This document shows, one piece after another, positions 17,518 through 25,962 of a DNA stretch of 64,000 bases. The notes beneath the pieces are model-generated. The model made no database searches. It had not been told where the DNA came from and saw only the letters and a list, made by a program, of their open reading frames with translations. The translations under genes were made by a program, and so were the position numbers. Origin of the DNA: an uncultured Bacteroidales bacterium (GTDB lineage: Bacteria > Bacteroidota > Bacteroidia > Bacteroidales > UBA932); NCBI GenBank assembly GCA_944326265.1, contig CALVDE010000013.1, forward strand, positions 1 through 64,000, read 5' to 3'. The stretch's first letter is position 1. Each line of letters opens with the position of its first letter.

Positions 17518-17725
17518 GCTTTCTCACATTTTCAGAAGTTGTACTCCTCCGTTTTAACTTTGCTGCGAATCTTCTTGATTTCTCCTGAAACCGCTCCAGT
17601 TCATCGAAAAAATCCTCTGGCAAATCTACAGAAGGCAGTCTGTCCACCCTCTCCTTCGCCTCCAGGAACCGCCTTGCCGACTCTCCGGTCAACACAGGGG
17701 TACTCACATTCCCTAAAATTGCCAT
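17477..17725 (-). CDS. Small antitoxin-like protein upstream of GNAT relic
   Basis: The 82-residue charged, helical protein (GESARRFLEAKERVDRL, then FFDELERFQEKSR) has no recognisable domain. It starts at an ATG 28 bases from a good TAnnTTTG box and overlaps the GNAT relic by 41 bases. Small helical proteins overlapping a GNAT gene are seen in TacA/TacT-like and related toxin-antitoxin pairs, so an antitoxin or partner role is possible. With the partner broken it may be a remnant. No ribbon-helix-helix motif can be claimed. Confidence 0.5.
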   Translation of the reverse strand: MAILGNVSTPVLTGESARRFLEAKERVDRLPSVDLPEDFFDELERFQEKSRRFAAKLKRRSTTSENVRKHEAGEFQSEGALR

Positions 17726-17752
17726 AATTTCATTGTTTTAATGATTCCACTG

Positions 17753-17760
17753 CAAAGCTA
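17753..17760 (-). promoter_or_regulatory. Putative -7 box for the small ORF/GNAT relic
   Basis: Minus-strand TAGCTTTG fits TAnnTTTG and lies 28 bases before the ATG at 17725. Confidence 0.45.
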
Positions 17761-17822
17761 TGCTTTTCCCCCCAGACCTCCAAACGGCTTTACCACAACG
17801 GTAAAAATGTTTCGGCATTTCT

Positions 17823-19133
17823 TCAGTCCCGACCGAACAAGTCCCTGGTATACACCTTGTTCCTCACGTCATCCAGGCACCGGTCATAGCGGTTGGCGAT
17901 GATGGCCTGAGAACGCCGCTTGAACTCCGCAAGGTCGTTGACCACCACGCTCCCGAAGAACGTGCTGCCGTCCTCGAGGGTGGGCTCGTAGATGATGATT
18001 GTCGCGCCCTTGGCCTTGATGCGCTTCATAACGCCCTGAATCGAGCTCTGACGGAAGTTGTCGCTGCCCGTCTTCATTGTAAGCCTGTATACGCCGATGA
18101 CGGTCTCATGCTCCTTCGAGGCATCCCAACTGCCGTCGTACTCGTGAGCCCCGGCCATCCTGAGCACCTGACCCGCGATGAAGTCCTTGCGCGTGCGGTT
18201 GCTCTCCACTATAGCCGTCATCATGTTCTGGGGCACGTTCTCGTAGTTTGCCAGAAGCTGCTTCGTGTCCTTCGGGAGGCAGTAGCCGCCGTAGCCGAAG
18301 GACGGGTTGTTGTAATGTGTGCCGATCCTCGGGTCCAGGCCGATGCCCTCGATGATGGCGGACGAGTCCAGGCCCTTGACCTCGGCGTAGGTGTCCAGCT
18401 CGTTGAAGTAGCTTACGCGGAGGGCCAGGTACGTGTTCGCGAAGAGCTTCACCGCCTCCGCCTCCTTAAGCCCCATGTACAGCGTGGGGATATCCTGCTT
18501 TATCGCGCCCTCCTGAAGCAGTTCCGCGAATGTATGCGCGGCCTTCTCAAGGAAAGGTATGTCGGCCAAGGCGCCGATGGCCTCGTTCTCCTCCGCAAAC
18601 TCCGGATGTTCGATTATCTTGGGTATGCCCACGATGATGCGGCTCGGATAGAGGTTGTCGTAAAGGGCCTTGCTCTCACGCAGGAACTCGGGGGCGAATA
18701 TCAGGTTCAGATGCCTCAGGCCCTGCTTCCAGTACTTTACGTAGAGGCTGCGGCAGTAGCCCACGGGGATGGTGGACTTGATGACCATCACGGCGGAGGG
18801 ATTGACCTCCAGCACCAGGTCGATGACCTCCTCCACGTGCGAGGTGTCGAAGTAGTTCCTGACCGGGTCGTAGTTCGTCGGGGCCGCGATGATGACGAAC
18901 TCCGCGTCAGAGTATGCCTTGCGTCCGTCGAGGGTGGCCGTCAGGTCCAGGGGCTTCTCCGCCAGGTACTTCTCGATGTATTCGTCCTGGATCGGGGACC
19001 TGCGGTGGTTGATCAGGTCCACCTTCTCCGGGATCACGTCCACGGCGGTGACATGGTTGTGCTGGGCCAGCAGCGTGGCGAGGCTCAGGCCCACGTAGCC
19101 GGTGCCGGCTACTGCGATGCGGTGTGATCTCAT
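17823..19133 (-). CDS. ugd: UDP-glucose 6-dehydrogenase
   Basis: The 436-residue protein is a complete nucleotide-sugar dehydrogenase. It has an N-terminal NAD site ([10 protein letters not shown]), a middle domain with IKSTIPVG and [11 protein letters not shown], and the catalytic motif [15 protein letters not shown] with Cys285. It oxidises UDP-glucose to UDP-glucuronate in the cytoplasm, supplying an acidic sugar for the adjacent glycan locus. A TATATTTG box sits 12 bases before its ATG, so it probably has its own promoter. GDP-mannose dehydrogenase is the main alternative, but overall similarity favours the UDP-glucose type. Confidence 0.92.
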   Translation of the reverse strand: MRSHRIAVAGTGYVGLSLATLLAQHNHVTAVDVIPEKVDLINHRRSPIQDEYIEKYLAEKPLDLTATLDGRKAYSDAEFVIIAAPTNYDPVRNYFDTSHVEEVIDLVLEVNPSAVMVIKSTIPVGYCRSLYVKYWKQGLRHLNLIFAPEFLRESKALYDNLYPSRIIVGIPKIIEHPEFAEENEAIGALADIPFLEKAAHTFAELLQEGAIKQDIPTLYMGLKEAEAVKLFANTYLALRVSYFNELDTYAEVKGLDSSAIIEGIGLDPRIGTHYNNPSFGYGGYCLPKDTKQLLANYENVPQNMMTAIVESNRTRKDFIAGQVLRMAGAHEYDGSWDASKEHETVIGVYRLTMKTGSDNFRQSSIQGVMKRIKAKGATIIIYEPTLEDGSTFFGSVVVNDLAEFKRRSQAIIANRYDRCLDDVRNKVYTRDLFGRD

Positions 19134-19144
19134 ATTCTGTTTTT

Positions 19145-19152
19145 CAAATATA
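19145..19152 (-). promoter_or_regulatory. Putative -7 box for ugd
   Basis: Minus-strand TATATTTG matches TAnnTTTG and lies 12 bases before the ugd ATG, just after the stop of the upstream gene. Confidence 0.5.
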
Positions 19153-19989
19153 TTATGCGCAGTTCAAGGCCGTGCCTTTTTCCGTGATGAGGAGCAGGGT
19201 GCTTAGGGCTTCGAGGAGGGAGGCCAGGCAAGCCGGTGTGCAAAGGCCGGAAAGGTGCTGCTGGAGTGCGGTGCTGGCTGCGTTGAGGGCGGTGGGGTTG
19301 CAGCAGCGGCGGGCCAGGATGCTGCACAGGGCTGCGAGGCTTTCAGGGGCGGAGAGTTGTTCCGGAGACGGCAGCAGGGCGGGGTGCCAGGTCCCGAAGA
19401 TGTCGGCTCCGGCATCCAGGGCGGCCATGCGGCGCATCATGACGGGTTCGGCGGCGGTGTCTTGCCATTCTTGTCCGGAAAGTACGGTTTCCCATGCAGA
19501 TGCGTTTGTGCGGAAGAACTCTGCTACAGGTTCGTCTTCCAGGTCTTCGGGTACAAGATATGAGCACAATACGGTGGCCGTCTGCATCATCAGTATGGTT
19601 TCTTCTTCTCCGTTTGCGCGCTTGATCAATGCGTCCAGCAGCCGTGAAGCCTCCATGTCGCACTGGCCTGCTTCGGAGTAGTCGGTTGGATGTACTGCCG
19701 GACTGTAGGCGGCGTGGTACATGGCAAGGACGCAGTACAGGGCATAGTCAGGCCGGATATCATCCTGCTTTGTTCTCAGTTCCAGGAGACAGTGCTCCCG
19801 GATGCTGTTGACGGTCATGACTGTTTTCCGGTCTTCCGGAAATATCCGGAGCCATGCGCAGCAGCCTCTTGCCGCAGCTTCCAGGGCGGCTCCGTTAAGT
19901 GCGGCGGCACCTTCGGAATGGACGGTGGCCAGCAGCATGGAATGCAGCTCTTTCATCCGTGCGCGGATGTTGTCCGGACTGTCAGTCAT
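19153..19989 (-). CDS. Uncharacterised helical protein
   Basis: The 278-residue product is not recognised. It is rich in alanine, leucine and cysteine, has no signal peptide or membrane segment, and looks all-helical, with stretches such as [14 protein letters not shown] near the C-terminus. It starts at an ATG, lies 19 bases upstream of ugd on the same strand and has normal GC-rich codon use, so it is probably real. Repeat-type helical scaffolds are possible, but no motif supports a function. Confidence 0.55.
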   Translation of the reverse strand: MTDSPDNIRARMKELHSMLLATVHSEGAAALNGAALEAAARGCCAWLRIFPEDRKTVMTVNSIREHCLLELRTKQDDIRPDYALYCVLAMYHAAYSPAVHPTDYSEAGQCDMEASRLLDALIKRANGEEETILMMQTATVLCSYLVPEDLEDEPVAEFFRTNASAWETVLSGQEWQDTAAEPVMMRRMAALDAGADIFGTWHPALLPSPEQLSAPESLAALCSILARRCCNPTALNAASTALQQHLSGLCTPACLASLLEALSTLLLITEKGTALNCA

Positions 19990-20102
19990 TGTTCTGTCGG
20001 GAAAATATGCAAACGGCTGGAGATGACATGCCCCTGGCTCCTGGAACCTCTTGTAATGTAGTGAGACTCAAGTGCATGCATAGATATGGCCGTGTTTTAT
20101 GA

Positions 20103-20131
20103 TGTGATGTCTCTGCGCAAGAGACGGCACA
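20103..20131. repeat. Palindromic 29-mer repeat, copy A
   Basis: This 29-base element matches the reverse complement of copy B (20258-20286) at 27 of 29 positions. Its own hairpin is imperfect because of the two changed bases. It resembles the short intergenic palindromes (REP or MITE-like) of many Bacteroidota. Confidence 0.6.
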
Positions 20132-20257
20132 CCGGCCCAATGCCCCAAGATTCAGGACGATATGCAGAGTGCATAGAATAATTTTGTCTATTTTGCCAAA
20201 ATATTTTGCCAGTCAAAAGAACTTTAACTAGCTTTGCGTTAATGTTAAACAGCATGA

Positions 20258-20286
20258 TGTGCCGTCTCTTGCGCAGAGACGGCACA
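20258..20286. repeat. Palindromic 29-mer repeat, copy B
   Basis: A perfect 12-base stem (tgtgccgtctct with agagacggcaca) encloses a 5-base loop. It is inverted relative to copy A, with 126 bases between them, in the gap between the uncharacterised gene and tRNA-Pro. No T-run adjoins it, so a terminator role is less likely than a mobile palindrome. Confidence 0.65.
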
Positions 20287-20344
20287 CTGCTTTACAGAAT
20301 ACGGGCAGGAATAAAGCACCGGGGCCGCCTGGGAGGACGGCATG

Positions 20345-20378
20345 GAAAAAGAAAAAGCAGCCACAGAGACTGTAACTG
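20345..20378 (-). terminator. Intrinsic terminator of tRNA-Pro
   Basis: On the minus strand a 9-pair stem (cagttacag with ctgtggctg, two G-U pairs) with a 3-base loop is followed by a T-rich tract, 12 bases after the tRNA 3' end. Confidence 0.6.
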
Positions 20379-20390
20379 CTTGATAATCTG

Positions 20391-20464
20391 TCGGGGTAAA
20401 AGGACTCGAACCTTCGACCCCCTGCTCCCAAAGCAGGTGCGCTAGCCAACTGCGCCACACCCCG
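20391..20464 (-). tRNA. tRNA-Pro (anticodon TGG)
   Basis: A 74-base cloverleaf is visible on the minus strand: acceptor cggggtg with taccccg, D-arm gcgcagttggctagcgc, anticodon stem cctgc/gcagg around loop tttggga (TGG), and T-arm ggttcgagtcc. The 3' CCA is not encoded. It reads proline codons. A TATATTTG box lies 14 bases upstream and a hairpin terminator downstream. Confidence 0.95.
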
Positions 20465-20477
20465 GATTTTCAGGCAG

Positions 20478-20485
20478 CAAATATA
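20478..20485 (-). promoter_or_regulatory. Putative -7 box for tRNA-Pro
   Basis: Minus-strand TATATTTG, matching TAnnTTTG, 14 bases before the tRNA 5' end. Confidence 0.55.
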
Positions 20486-20529
20486 TGCTTTATTTTCGAT
20501 TATTTTAGTTTCTTTTCAGATTTGATGCC

Positions 20530-20537
20530 TAAATTTG
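20530..20537 (+). promoter_or_regulatory. Putative -7 box for the two-component system
   Basis: TAAATTTG matches TAnnTTTG and lies 26 bases before the response regulator ATG. Confidence 0.5.
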
Positions 20538-20562
20538 TAAACTGATCTAAAAGATTTTTCGC

Positions 20563-21252
20563 ATGAAACTGCTTATTGTAGAGGATGATCCTTCGCTGTT
20601 GGAATTGATGCGGAGAGCTTTGGCCGAAGAGAAATACGTGGTGGAGACCGCTTCGGATTTCGCCGGAGCAGATGCCAAGATCGCCGGTTATACCTATGAT
20701 TGTATCTTGCTGGACATAATGCTGCCCGGAGGGAGCGGCCTGCGTCTTCTGGACCATATCAAGGAGCAGGGGCGAAGGGAGAACGTGATTATCATTTCCG
20801 CCAGGGACTCTCTGGATGACAAGGTCTACGGTCTGGAGCACGGAGCGGACGACTATCTGCCCAAGCCTTTCCATATAGCGGAGCTCAAGGCCCGTATCCG
20901 CAGTGTGCTCCGCAGGGGGCGCACCGGCGGCAATCTTTCGATCGAGTACGGCAATGTCTCGATTCAGCCCGACAGCGGGTGCGTCGAGGTGGCGGGTACA
21001 CCGGTGCAACTTCTGAAGAAAGAGTTCGATATCCTGCTGTACTTCATGCAGCGTCCCGGCCATATCGTGGAGAAGTCCGTGCTGGCGGAGTCTGTCTGGG
21101 GGGATCATGCGGACCAGGCCGATGACTACCATTTCGTGTATGCCCAGATGAAGAATCTCCGCCGCAAGCTCGAGGCTGCCGGTGCGGATATCGAGATCAA
21201 GGCGGTGTACGGTTTCGGATACAAACTGGTGAAGTTGCAGCAGGAGCTATGA
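20563..21252 (+). CDS. OmpR-family response regulator
   Basis: The 229-residue protein has a receiver domain (residues 1-115) with acidic pocket Asp8/Asp9, phospho-acceptor Asp51 in LLDIMLPG, switch Ser79 and Lys101 in LPKPF. A winged-helix DNA-binding domain (about 125-225) ends in VYGFGYKL. It is a transcription factor controlled by the following histidine kinase, whose ATG overlaps its stop. The two PepSY-like secreted proteins directly downstream are probable targets or signal modulators, which is inference from order. Confidence 0.92.
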   Translation: MKLLIVEDDPSLLELMRRALAEEKYVVETASDFAGADAKIAGYTYDCILLDIMLPGGSGLRLLDHIKEQGRRENVIIISARDSLDDKVYGLEHGADDYLPKPFHIAELKARIRSVLRRGRTGGNLSIEYGNVSIQPDSGCVEVAGTPVQLLKKEFDILLYFMQRPGHIVEKSVLAESVWGDHADQADDYHFVYAQMKNLRRKLEAAGADIEIKAVYGFGYKLVKLQQEL

Positions 21253-22523
21253 GACTGATTTACCGCATTGCTTTCCGGCTTGCGCTGGTTCTGCTGCCTC
21301 TGATGGCCGCGTGGGCCGCTCTGTTTTATTTCAAGATGCTGGATGATGTCAACGATGAGACGGACGATGCTCTCGACCTGTTTTCGGAGCTTGTCATCGA
21401 GCGGATGCTTTCCGGCAATGAGCTGCCGCCGGCTGACGGCACCAACATTCTTTACGATGTGATTCCGATAGGGGAGCAGTTCGCACGGGAGTATTCCGCA
21501 GTGCGCTATTACTACAGCGAGCAGTATTTTCCTCTTATAGGCTATGAGCCTTCTAGGGTGCTTACGACCGTGTTCATGACCGATGACGGCTCATATTTCC
21601 TTCTTAAGGCATATACCCCGACCATTGACAAGCGTGAGCTGATGCGTTCTACCCTGATCTGGATAGTTGTGCTGTATCTTATTCTTCTTCTGACGGTCAT
21701 GCTTGTCACTGTCCTGGTATTCTACCGCAATATGAGGCCGCTCTACAGGCTGCTGGACTGGCTTGACGGCTTCAAGGTGGGCGGAGGCGGCCATCCGCTG
21801 GACAATCCTACCGATATTTCCGAGTTCCGCAGGCTCAATGTTGCGGCGGAGAAGGCGATGAACCGTTATCAGAAGGCTTTCGAGGCGCAGAAGGAGTTTA
21901 TCGGCAATGCCTCCCACGAGCTTCAGACTCCTCTGGCCGTGATAGGCAACAGGGTGGAGTGGCTTATCGACAATACTGACCTGACACAGAAGCAGATGGA
22001 GGAGCTCATCGGCATTCAGCGCACTCTGGGTTCAGTGGTGCGGCTCAACCGGACCCTGCTCATGCTGACCAAGATAGACAACGGTCAGTTCCCTGAGAAG
22101 ACCCGTGTCAGCATCCCCAGGACGGTGCGGGAGAGTGTGGAGATATTCTCGGAGATATACGAAGACAAGGAGATAGCGGTGGATTATCCTGTGCCGGAGA
22201 CGGATCTGGTGGTGGAGATGAATGAGTCGCTGGCATCGGCCCTTGTCAACAATCTTCTGAAGAACGCCTTTATATATACTCCGGAGCATGGCCGTATATG
22301 CGTCAGAATATCAGAACGGATGCTGGAGGTATCCAACACCGGCCGGGCACCTCTGGATTCGGAGCATATCTTCGAGCGTTTCTACAAGAGCGGCGGCCGC
22401 GAGGGCTCTCTCGGTCTCGGACTGGCTATCGTCGGAGCCATTCAGAGATACTATGATCTGGAGATAAAGTACAGTTTTGATGAAAATATGCATAAATTTT
22501 CTGTCAGATGGCCGAAATTTTAG
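21249..22523 (+). CDS. Sensor histidine kinase
   Basis: The 424-residue protein has a membrane segment at about residues 5-27, a periplasmic sensor region of about 105 residues, and a second membrane segment near 135-160. A HAMP-like linker is followed by the H-box NASHELQTPLAV with phospho-acceptor His223. The ATP-binding domain shows NNLLKNAFIYTPE, IFERFYKSG and GLGLAIVG boxes. It should phosphorylate the response regulator encoded upstream with an ATGA overlap. The ligand is unknown; envelope or metal stress is plausible given the PepSY neighbours. Confidence 0.92.
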   Translation: MRLIYRIAFRLALVLLPLMAAWAALFYFKMLDDVNDETDDALDLFSELVIERMLSGNELPPADGTNILYDVIPIGEQFAREYSAVRYYYSEQYFPLIGYEPSRVLTTVFMTDDGSYFLLKAYTPTIDKRELMRSTLIWIVVLYLILLLTVMLVTVLVFYRNMRPLYRLLDWLDGFKVGGGGHPLDNPTDISEFRRLNVAAEKAMNRYQKAFEAQKEFIGNASHELQTPLAVIGNRVEWLIDNTDLTQKQMEELIGIQRTLGSVVRLNRTLLMLTKIDNGQFPEKTRVSIPRTVRESVEIFSEIYEDKEIAVDYPVPETDLVVEMNESLASALVNNLLKNAFIYTPEHGRICVRISERMLEVSNTGRAPLDSEHIFERFYKSGGREGSLGLGLAIVGAIQRYYDLEIKYSFDENMHKFSVRWPKF

Positions 22524-22596
22524 ATTCATTTCAGAATCGGGGGTAATCTTTGCATCGTGAAATCAAGACAACAGTATTAACATTAAAATTAAAGTT

Positions 22597-23037
22597 ATGA
22601 AAAAGATTATGATTATCGCAGCGTCCCTGCTGTTTGTATCGGTTACCTCAGCCCGTGCGGACCATGACCGTCCGATTCAGTTCGAGCAGCTCCCTGCAGC
22701 CGCCCAGCAGTTCGTCAACACCTATTTCTCCGATCAGAAGGTGTCGTTTGTCAAGGAGGAGAGGGATTTTATGGAGGTGAGCTACGAGGTGATGTTCACC
22801 AATTCCATCAAGATTGAGTTCACGGGCAGCGGTGAGTGGAAGGAGGTCAAGTGCAAATATTCCACTCTCCCGGACGGAATAGTTCCCGAGCAGATAGTCA
22901 GCTATGTCAACGCCAATTTCCCGGGTGTGTCTATCTATGCCATCGACCGGGGGTACAGGGAGTACGAGGTGGATCTGACCAATGGTCTGGAACTTACGTT
23001 CGACAACAACTACAATATCGTGGACATCGACGACTAG
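22597..23037 (+). CDS. Secreted PepSY-like (DUF2874) protein
   Basis: The 146-residue protein has a signal peptide (KKIMIIAASLLFVSVTSARA, cleavage near residue 21) and two PepSY-like units with the pattern F-x-L-P-x-x-A-x-x-F-V-x-x-Y-F followed by an acidic strand (FEQLPAAAQQFV; IVPEQIVSYVNANFPG). The fold belongs to the BLIP-like PepSY group common in Bacteroidota periplasms. No enzyme residues are visible. It follows the two-component genes by 73 bases and is likely exported and regulated by them. Confidence 0.8.
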   Translation: MKKIMIIAASLLFVSVTSARADHDRPIQFEQLPAAAQQFVNTYFSDQKVSFVKEERDFMEVSYEVMFTNSIKIEFTGSGEWKEVKCKYSTLPDGIVPEQIVSYVNANFPGVSIYAIDRGYREYEVDLTNGLELTFDNNYNIVDIDD

Positions 23038-23139
23038 CATCTTCGCTGACTGAATGTGTGTGATTAAGGATGCGCCGCGTTGTCACAAAGTACAGCGCGG
23101 CGCATTATGTTCCGGATAAATTTTCTAAATAAACGTGTT

Positions 23140-24417
23140 ATGAGAAATTTAAAACTTATTGTATCAGGGTGTTTATTGTCCCTTCTGGTTATTACGGCCT
23201 CCTGCAATAAGCAGGGTGGCGGAGATGTTTTCAATGATGAACTTAAGAAAGAGCTGGAAGCTGCTCTTTATGATAGGTATCCCGATGCCCGGGATATCAC
23301 CTGGTCGGAGCGCGGCGGCTACTATGTCGCTGATTTTACTGCGGCTCTGGTCCGCTCGTCTATGGATGCGGTGCGTTATTCCGCCTGGTTTGACGGCGGG
23401 TGCGGCTGGCACATGACCGAGACGGATATTCCTTTCGACATGCTTCCGGAGGCGGTGAGGACCGCTTTTGCAGCCGGAGAGTATGCGGAATGGCGCATCG
23501 ATGACGTGGATATGCTGCTTCGGAACGGTGTCGAGACTATATATGTCATAGAGGTGGAAGGAACGACGGAGGACGGTGTAAGGCAGGAAGTGGACCTGTA
23601 TTACTCCGAGGACGGTATCCTGGTCAAGACTGTGGTGGATGCCGGAGACGACTATGATTATGATGATTATATCCCGGATTCTCCGGCCCAGGGTATTTTC
23701 GCCTTCATAGAGGCCAATTATCCGGATGCGCGCATAGTGGATATAGATGTGGAGGACGGCATGACCGAGGTGGAGATCATCGACGGACGTGTATGCCGCG
23801 AGCTGCTGTTTGACCGTTCTGAGAACTGGCTGTACACCAAGACTGAACTGTGGCCCGGAGATGTTCCCCAGGAGATCATGTCCGTTTTCGAGTCTTCTGA
23901 ATACGGTGATTTCAGGATAGACGATGTGGATCATTATCTGACTCCTGACGATGAGTTCTACCGTTTCGATCTTGAGGGGCCCGGGGATGACATCGAGGTG
24001 GATGTCCGTGCGGACGGTTCTGTCACAGTTGCCGGCGGCGATGACTGGGGCGGTGACGGAGGAGTGCCGGTAGGAGATGATGTCTCGGAGTGGATAGAGC
24101 AGCACTATCCGGGCGCGAGGATTACCGACAGAGATTATGATGACGGTTATCTGGAAGTGGAGATATTCCATGACGGCAAGGAGAAGGACGTGTATTTCAA
24201 CGGTGCCGGAGAATGGGTATGGTCTCAGTGGGATGTCCGCATCAGCGAGCTGCCCGAGGCAGTGACAAGCGCCCTGTCAAAGGAATACCCGGATTACCGT
24301 ATCGATGACGCCGAGTACATCCAGACCCCCGAAAGCGAGTACTACCTCATCGAGCTGGAAGGCCGCGGCGACAGCGAGCGTAACGTACGCATCACCTCCG
24401 ACGGAACGATTCTCTAA
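23140..24417 (+). CDS. Multi-repeat PepSY-like lipoprotein
   Basis: Starting at the ATG at 23140 (425 residues), the protein has a lipoprotein signal with lipobox ITASC. It then carries about six PepSY-like half-repeats, each with an LP-x-x-V or VP-x-x-I helix start (DMLPEAVRTAF, DVPQEIMSVF, ELPEAVTSAL) and a Y-P-D-A/Y-P-G-A element. A more upstream in-frame start adds residues that break the signal peptide. The protein is very acidic (DDYDYDDYIPD), suggesting cation binding or display at the outer membrane. It probably extends the function of the adjacent short PepSY protein. Confidence 0.78.
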   Translation: MRNLKLIVSGCLLSLLVITASCNKQGGGDVFNDELKKELEAALYDRYPDARDITWSERGGYYVADFTAALVRSSMDAVRYSAWFDGGCGWHMTETDIPFDMLPEAVRTAFAAGEYAEWRIDDVDMLLRNGVETIYVIEVEGTTEDGVRQEVDLYYSEDGILVKTVVDAGDDYDYDDYIPDSPAQGIFAFIEANYPDARIVDIDVEDGMTEVEIIDGRVCRELLFDRSENWLYTKTELWPGDVPQEIMSVFESSEYGDFRIDDVDHYLTPDDEFYRFDLEGPGDDIEVDVRADGSVTVAGGDDWGGDGGVPVGDDVSEWIEQHYPGARITDRDYDDGYLEVEIFHDGKEKDVYFNGAGEWVWSQWDVRISELPEAVTSALSKEYPDYRIDDAEYIQTPESEYYLIELEGRGDSERNVRITSDGTIL

Positions 24418-24440
24418 TCAAACCTCTCATAGGATAACAG

Positions 24441-24482
24441 AAATTCCCGGACAAGCTCCTAAGGCTGTCCGGGAATTTTATT
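24441..24482 (+). terminator. Intrinsic terminator after the PepSY lipoprotein
   Basis: A stem of at least 12 bases (aattcccggaca with tgtccgggaatt) and a 12-base loop are followed by a T-rich tract. It ends the plus-strand operon ahead of the convergent floA gene. Confidence 0.8.
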
Positions 24483-24513
24483 TTGCGTGGTATCTCCTGC
24501 GTACGTAATTTAT

Positions 24514-25482
24514 TTATACGCTTTCCTTAGCGATATTCTCCCGCATGTCGGTGTCAGCCTGGATGTTCTTGATCCGGTAGTAATCCATGATGCCGAGATT
24601 GCCGGAGCGGAAGGCATCTGCCATTGCCAGAGGAATCTCCCTTTCGGCCTCGATGACCTGTGCCCTGGCCTCCTGAGCCTTGGCCTTCATCTCCTGCTCG
24701 AGAGCCACGGCCATCGCACGGCGCTCCTCAGCGCGGGCCTGGGCAATGTTCTTGTCGGCGTTGGCCTGGTCGATCTGCAGCACCGCACCGATATTCTTGC
24801 CTATGTCGATATCCGCGATATCAATCGAGAGAATCTCGAAAGCCGTACCCGCATCAAGACCCTTGGCCAGTACCACCTTGGAGATAGAGTCAGGGTGCTC
24901 CAGCACGTCCTTGTGCGACTCCGACGCACCGATGCTGGACACGATGCCCTCGCCTACACGGGCGAGAACGGTCTCCTCACCGGCACCGCCGACGAGCTGC
25001 TTGATATTGGCCCGGACAGTAACCCTGGCCTTGGCTATCATCTGGATACCGTCCTTGGCGACAGCCGTCACGGGCGGAGTATTGATGACCTTGGGGTTGA
25101 CGGACATCTGCACGGCTTCGAACACGTCGCGGCCCGCGAGATCGATGGCTGCGGCCATCTTGAAGTCGAGATTGATGTTGGCCTTGTCTGCGGAGATCAG
25201 GGCATTGACCACATTGGGCACATTGCCTTTGGCCAGATAGTGCGCCTCAAGCGCATTGGCGTCCAGCTTCAGGCCGGCCTTGGTACCTGTGACCATAGCC
25301 ATGACGATGGTGCTCGGCGGAACCTTCCTCCACCTCATTAGCACCAGCTGGATGAGCGAGATGCGCACTCCCGAGATCAGGGCCTGGAACCACAGGGTCA
25401 CCGGGAAGAACCAGAGCAGGATGATCAGGGCCACGATGGCCACTGCTATCCAGATAATTACGAGTCCTACTGAAGAGATCAT
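24514..25482 (-). CDS. floA: Flotillin-like protein FloA
   Basis: The 322-residue protein is a typical bacterial FloA. It has an N-terminal membrane hairpin (about residues 3-30), an SPFH domain and an Ala/Glu/Arg-rich coiled coil (about 230-285, with [17 protein letters not shown]). FloA forms scaffolds at membrane microdomains. ATG at 25482 is preferred to the TTG at 25491. It follows nfeD by 12 bases, the classic NfeD-flotillin arrangement. Its promoter probably lies before the upstream PD40/SPOR gene. Confidence 0.92.
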   Translation of the reverse strand: MISSVGLVIIWIAVAIVALIILLWFFPVTLWFQALISGVRISLIQLVLMRWRKVPPSTIVMAMVTGTKAGLKLDANALEAHYLAKGNVPNVVNALISADKANINLDFKMAAAIDLAGRDVFEAVQMSVNPKVINTPPVTAVAKDGIQMIAKARVTVRANIKQLVGGAGEETVLARVGEGIVSSIGASESHKDVLEHPDSISKVVLAKGLDAGTAFEILSIDIADIDIGKNIGAVLQIDQANADKNIAQARAEERRAMAVALEQEMKAKAQEARAQVIEAEREIPLAMADAFRSGNLGIMDYYRIKNIQADTDMRENIAKESV

Positions 25483-25494
25483 AATGAACAACTG

Positions 25495-25956
25495 TTATAA
25501 GGGTTTTACAAATATTTTATTGTCATCGATGAGGATTACCTCGACCTGCTGCCCAGGGTCTACGATGCCGTTGCGGGCCGAGCATTCCACCGTGATGTCG
25601 CCGAAGAGAGCCTTGCCCATGGGTGCCAGACGGGTGATGGTCGTGCCCTGCGAGCCGACGGCTATGCCCTTGTCCTCAGGACGCGAGTCCGTTCTGCTGT
25701 CGATCTCGGTGTGCAGCGAGAGCTTCTTCCAGGTCTTGGAGCGGAGCGAGAGCACGGCGCAGACTACGGCCAGCACGGCGTTCGCCGCTATCGTTATGTA
25801 GCCGGCATCAGGACCGAAGCCGTCGAAAGCCAGCCAGCACGCGGCTCCTATGGATACAAGCCCCAGGGTGCCGGCAACGAAAATTCCCGGGATGAGTATA
25901 ATCTCGGCTATTATCAGCAGGAGCCCCAGGATGGACAGAGATATTATAAGTGCCAT
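25495..25956 (-). CDS. NfeD family membrane protein
   Basis: The 153-residue protein has three or four hydrophobic helices in its first 75 residues and a C-terminal OB-fold domain (about 90-153: GSQGTTITRLAPMGKALF, ending VDPGQQVEVI). This is the short NfeD form without the protease domain. NfeD partners flotillins in membrane organisation, and floA follows directly. It begins 6 bases after the PD40/SPOR gene, so the three are likely cotranscribed. Confidence 0.88.
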   Translation of the reverse strand: MALIISLSILGLLLIIAEIILIPGIFVAGTLGLVSIGAACWLAFDGFGPDAGYITIAANAVLAVVCAVLSLRSKTWKKLSLHTEIDSRTDSRPEDKGIAVGSQGTTITRLAPMGKALFGDITVECSARNGIVDPGQQVEVILIDDNKIFVKPL

Positions 25957-25962
25957 ATCGGT

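Noticed and set aside
18108..19127. 339-codon plus-strand frame
   Set aside because: Antisense to ugd; Val/Leu/Arg-rich shadow.
20103..20286. CRISPR array
   Set aside because: Only two copies, inverted and with unequal sequence between; no cas genes.
23173..24171. 332-codon minus-strand frame
   Set aside because: Antisense to the PepSY lipoprotein; isoleucine/histidine-rich shadow of acidic codons.
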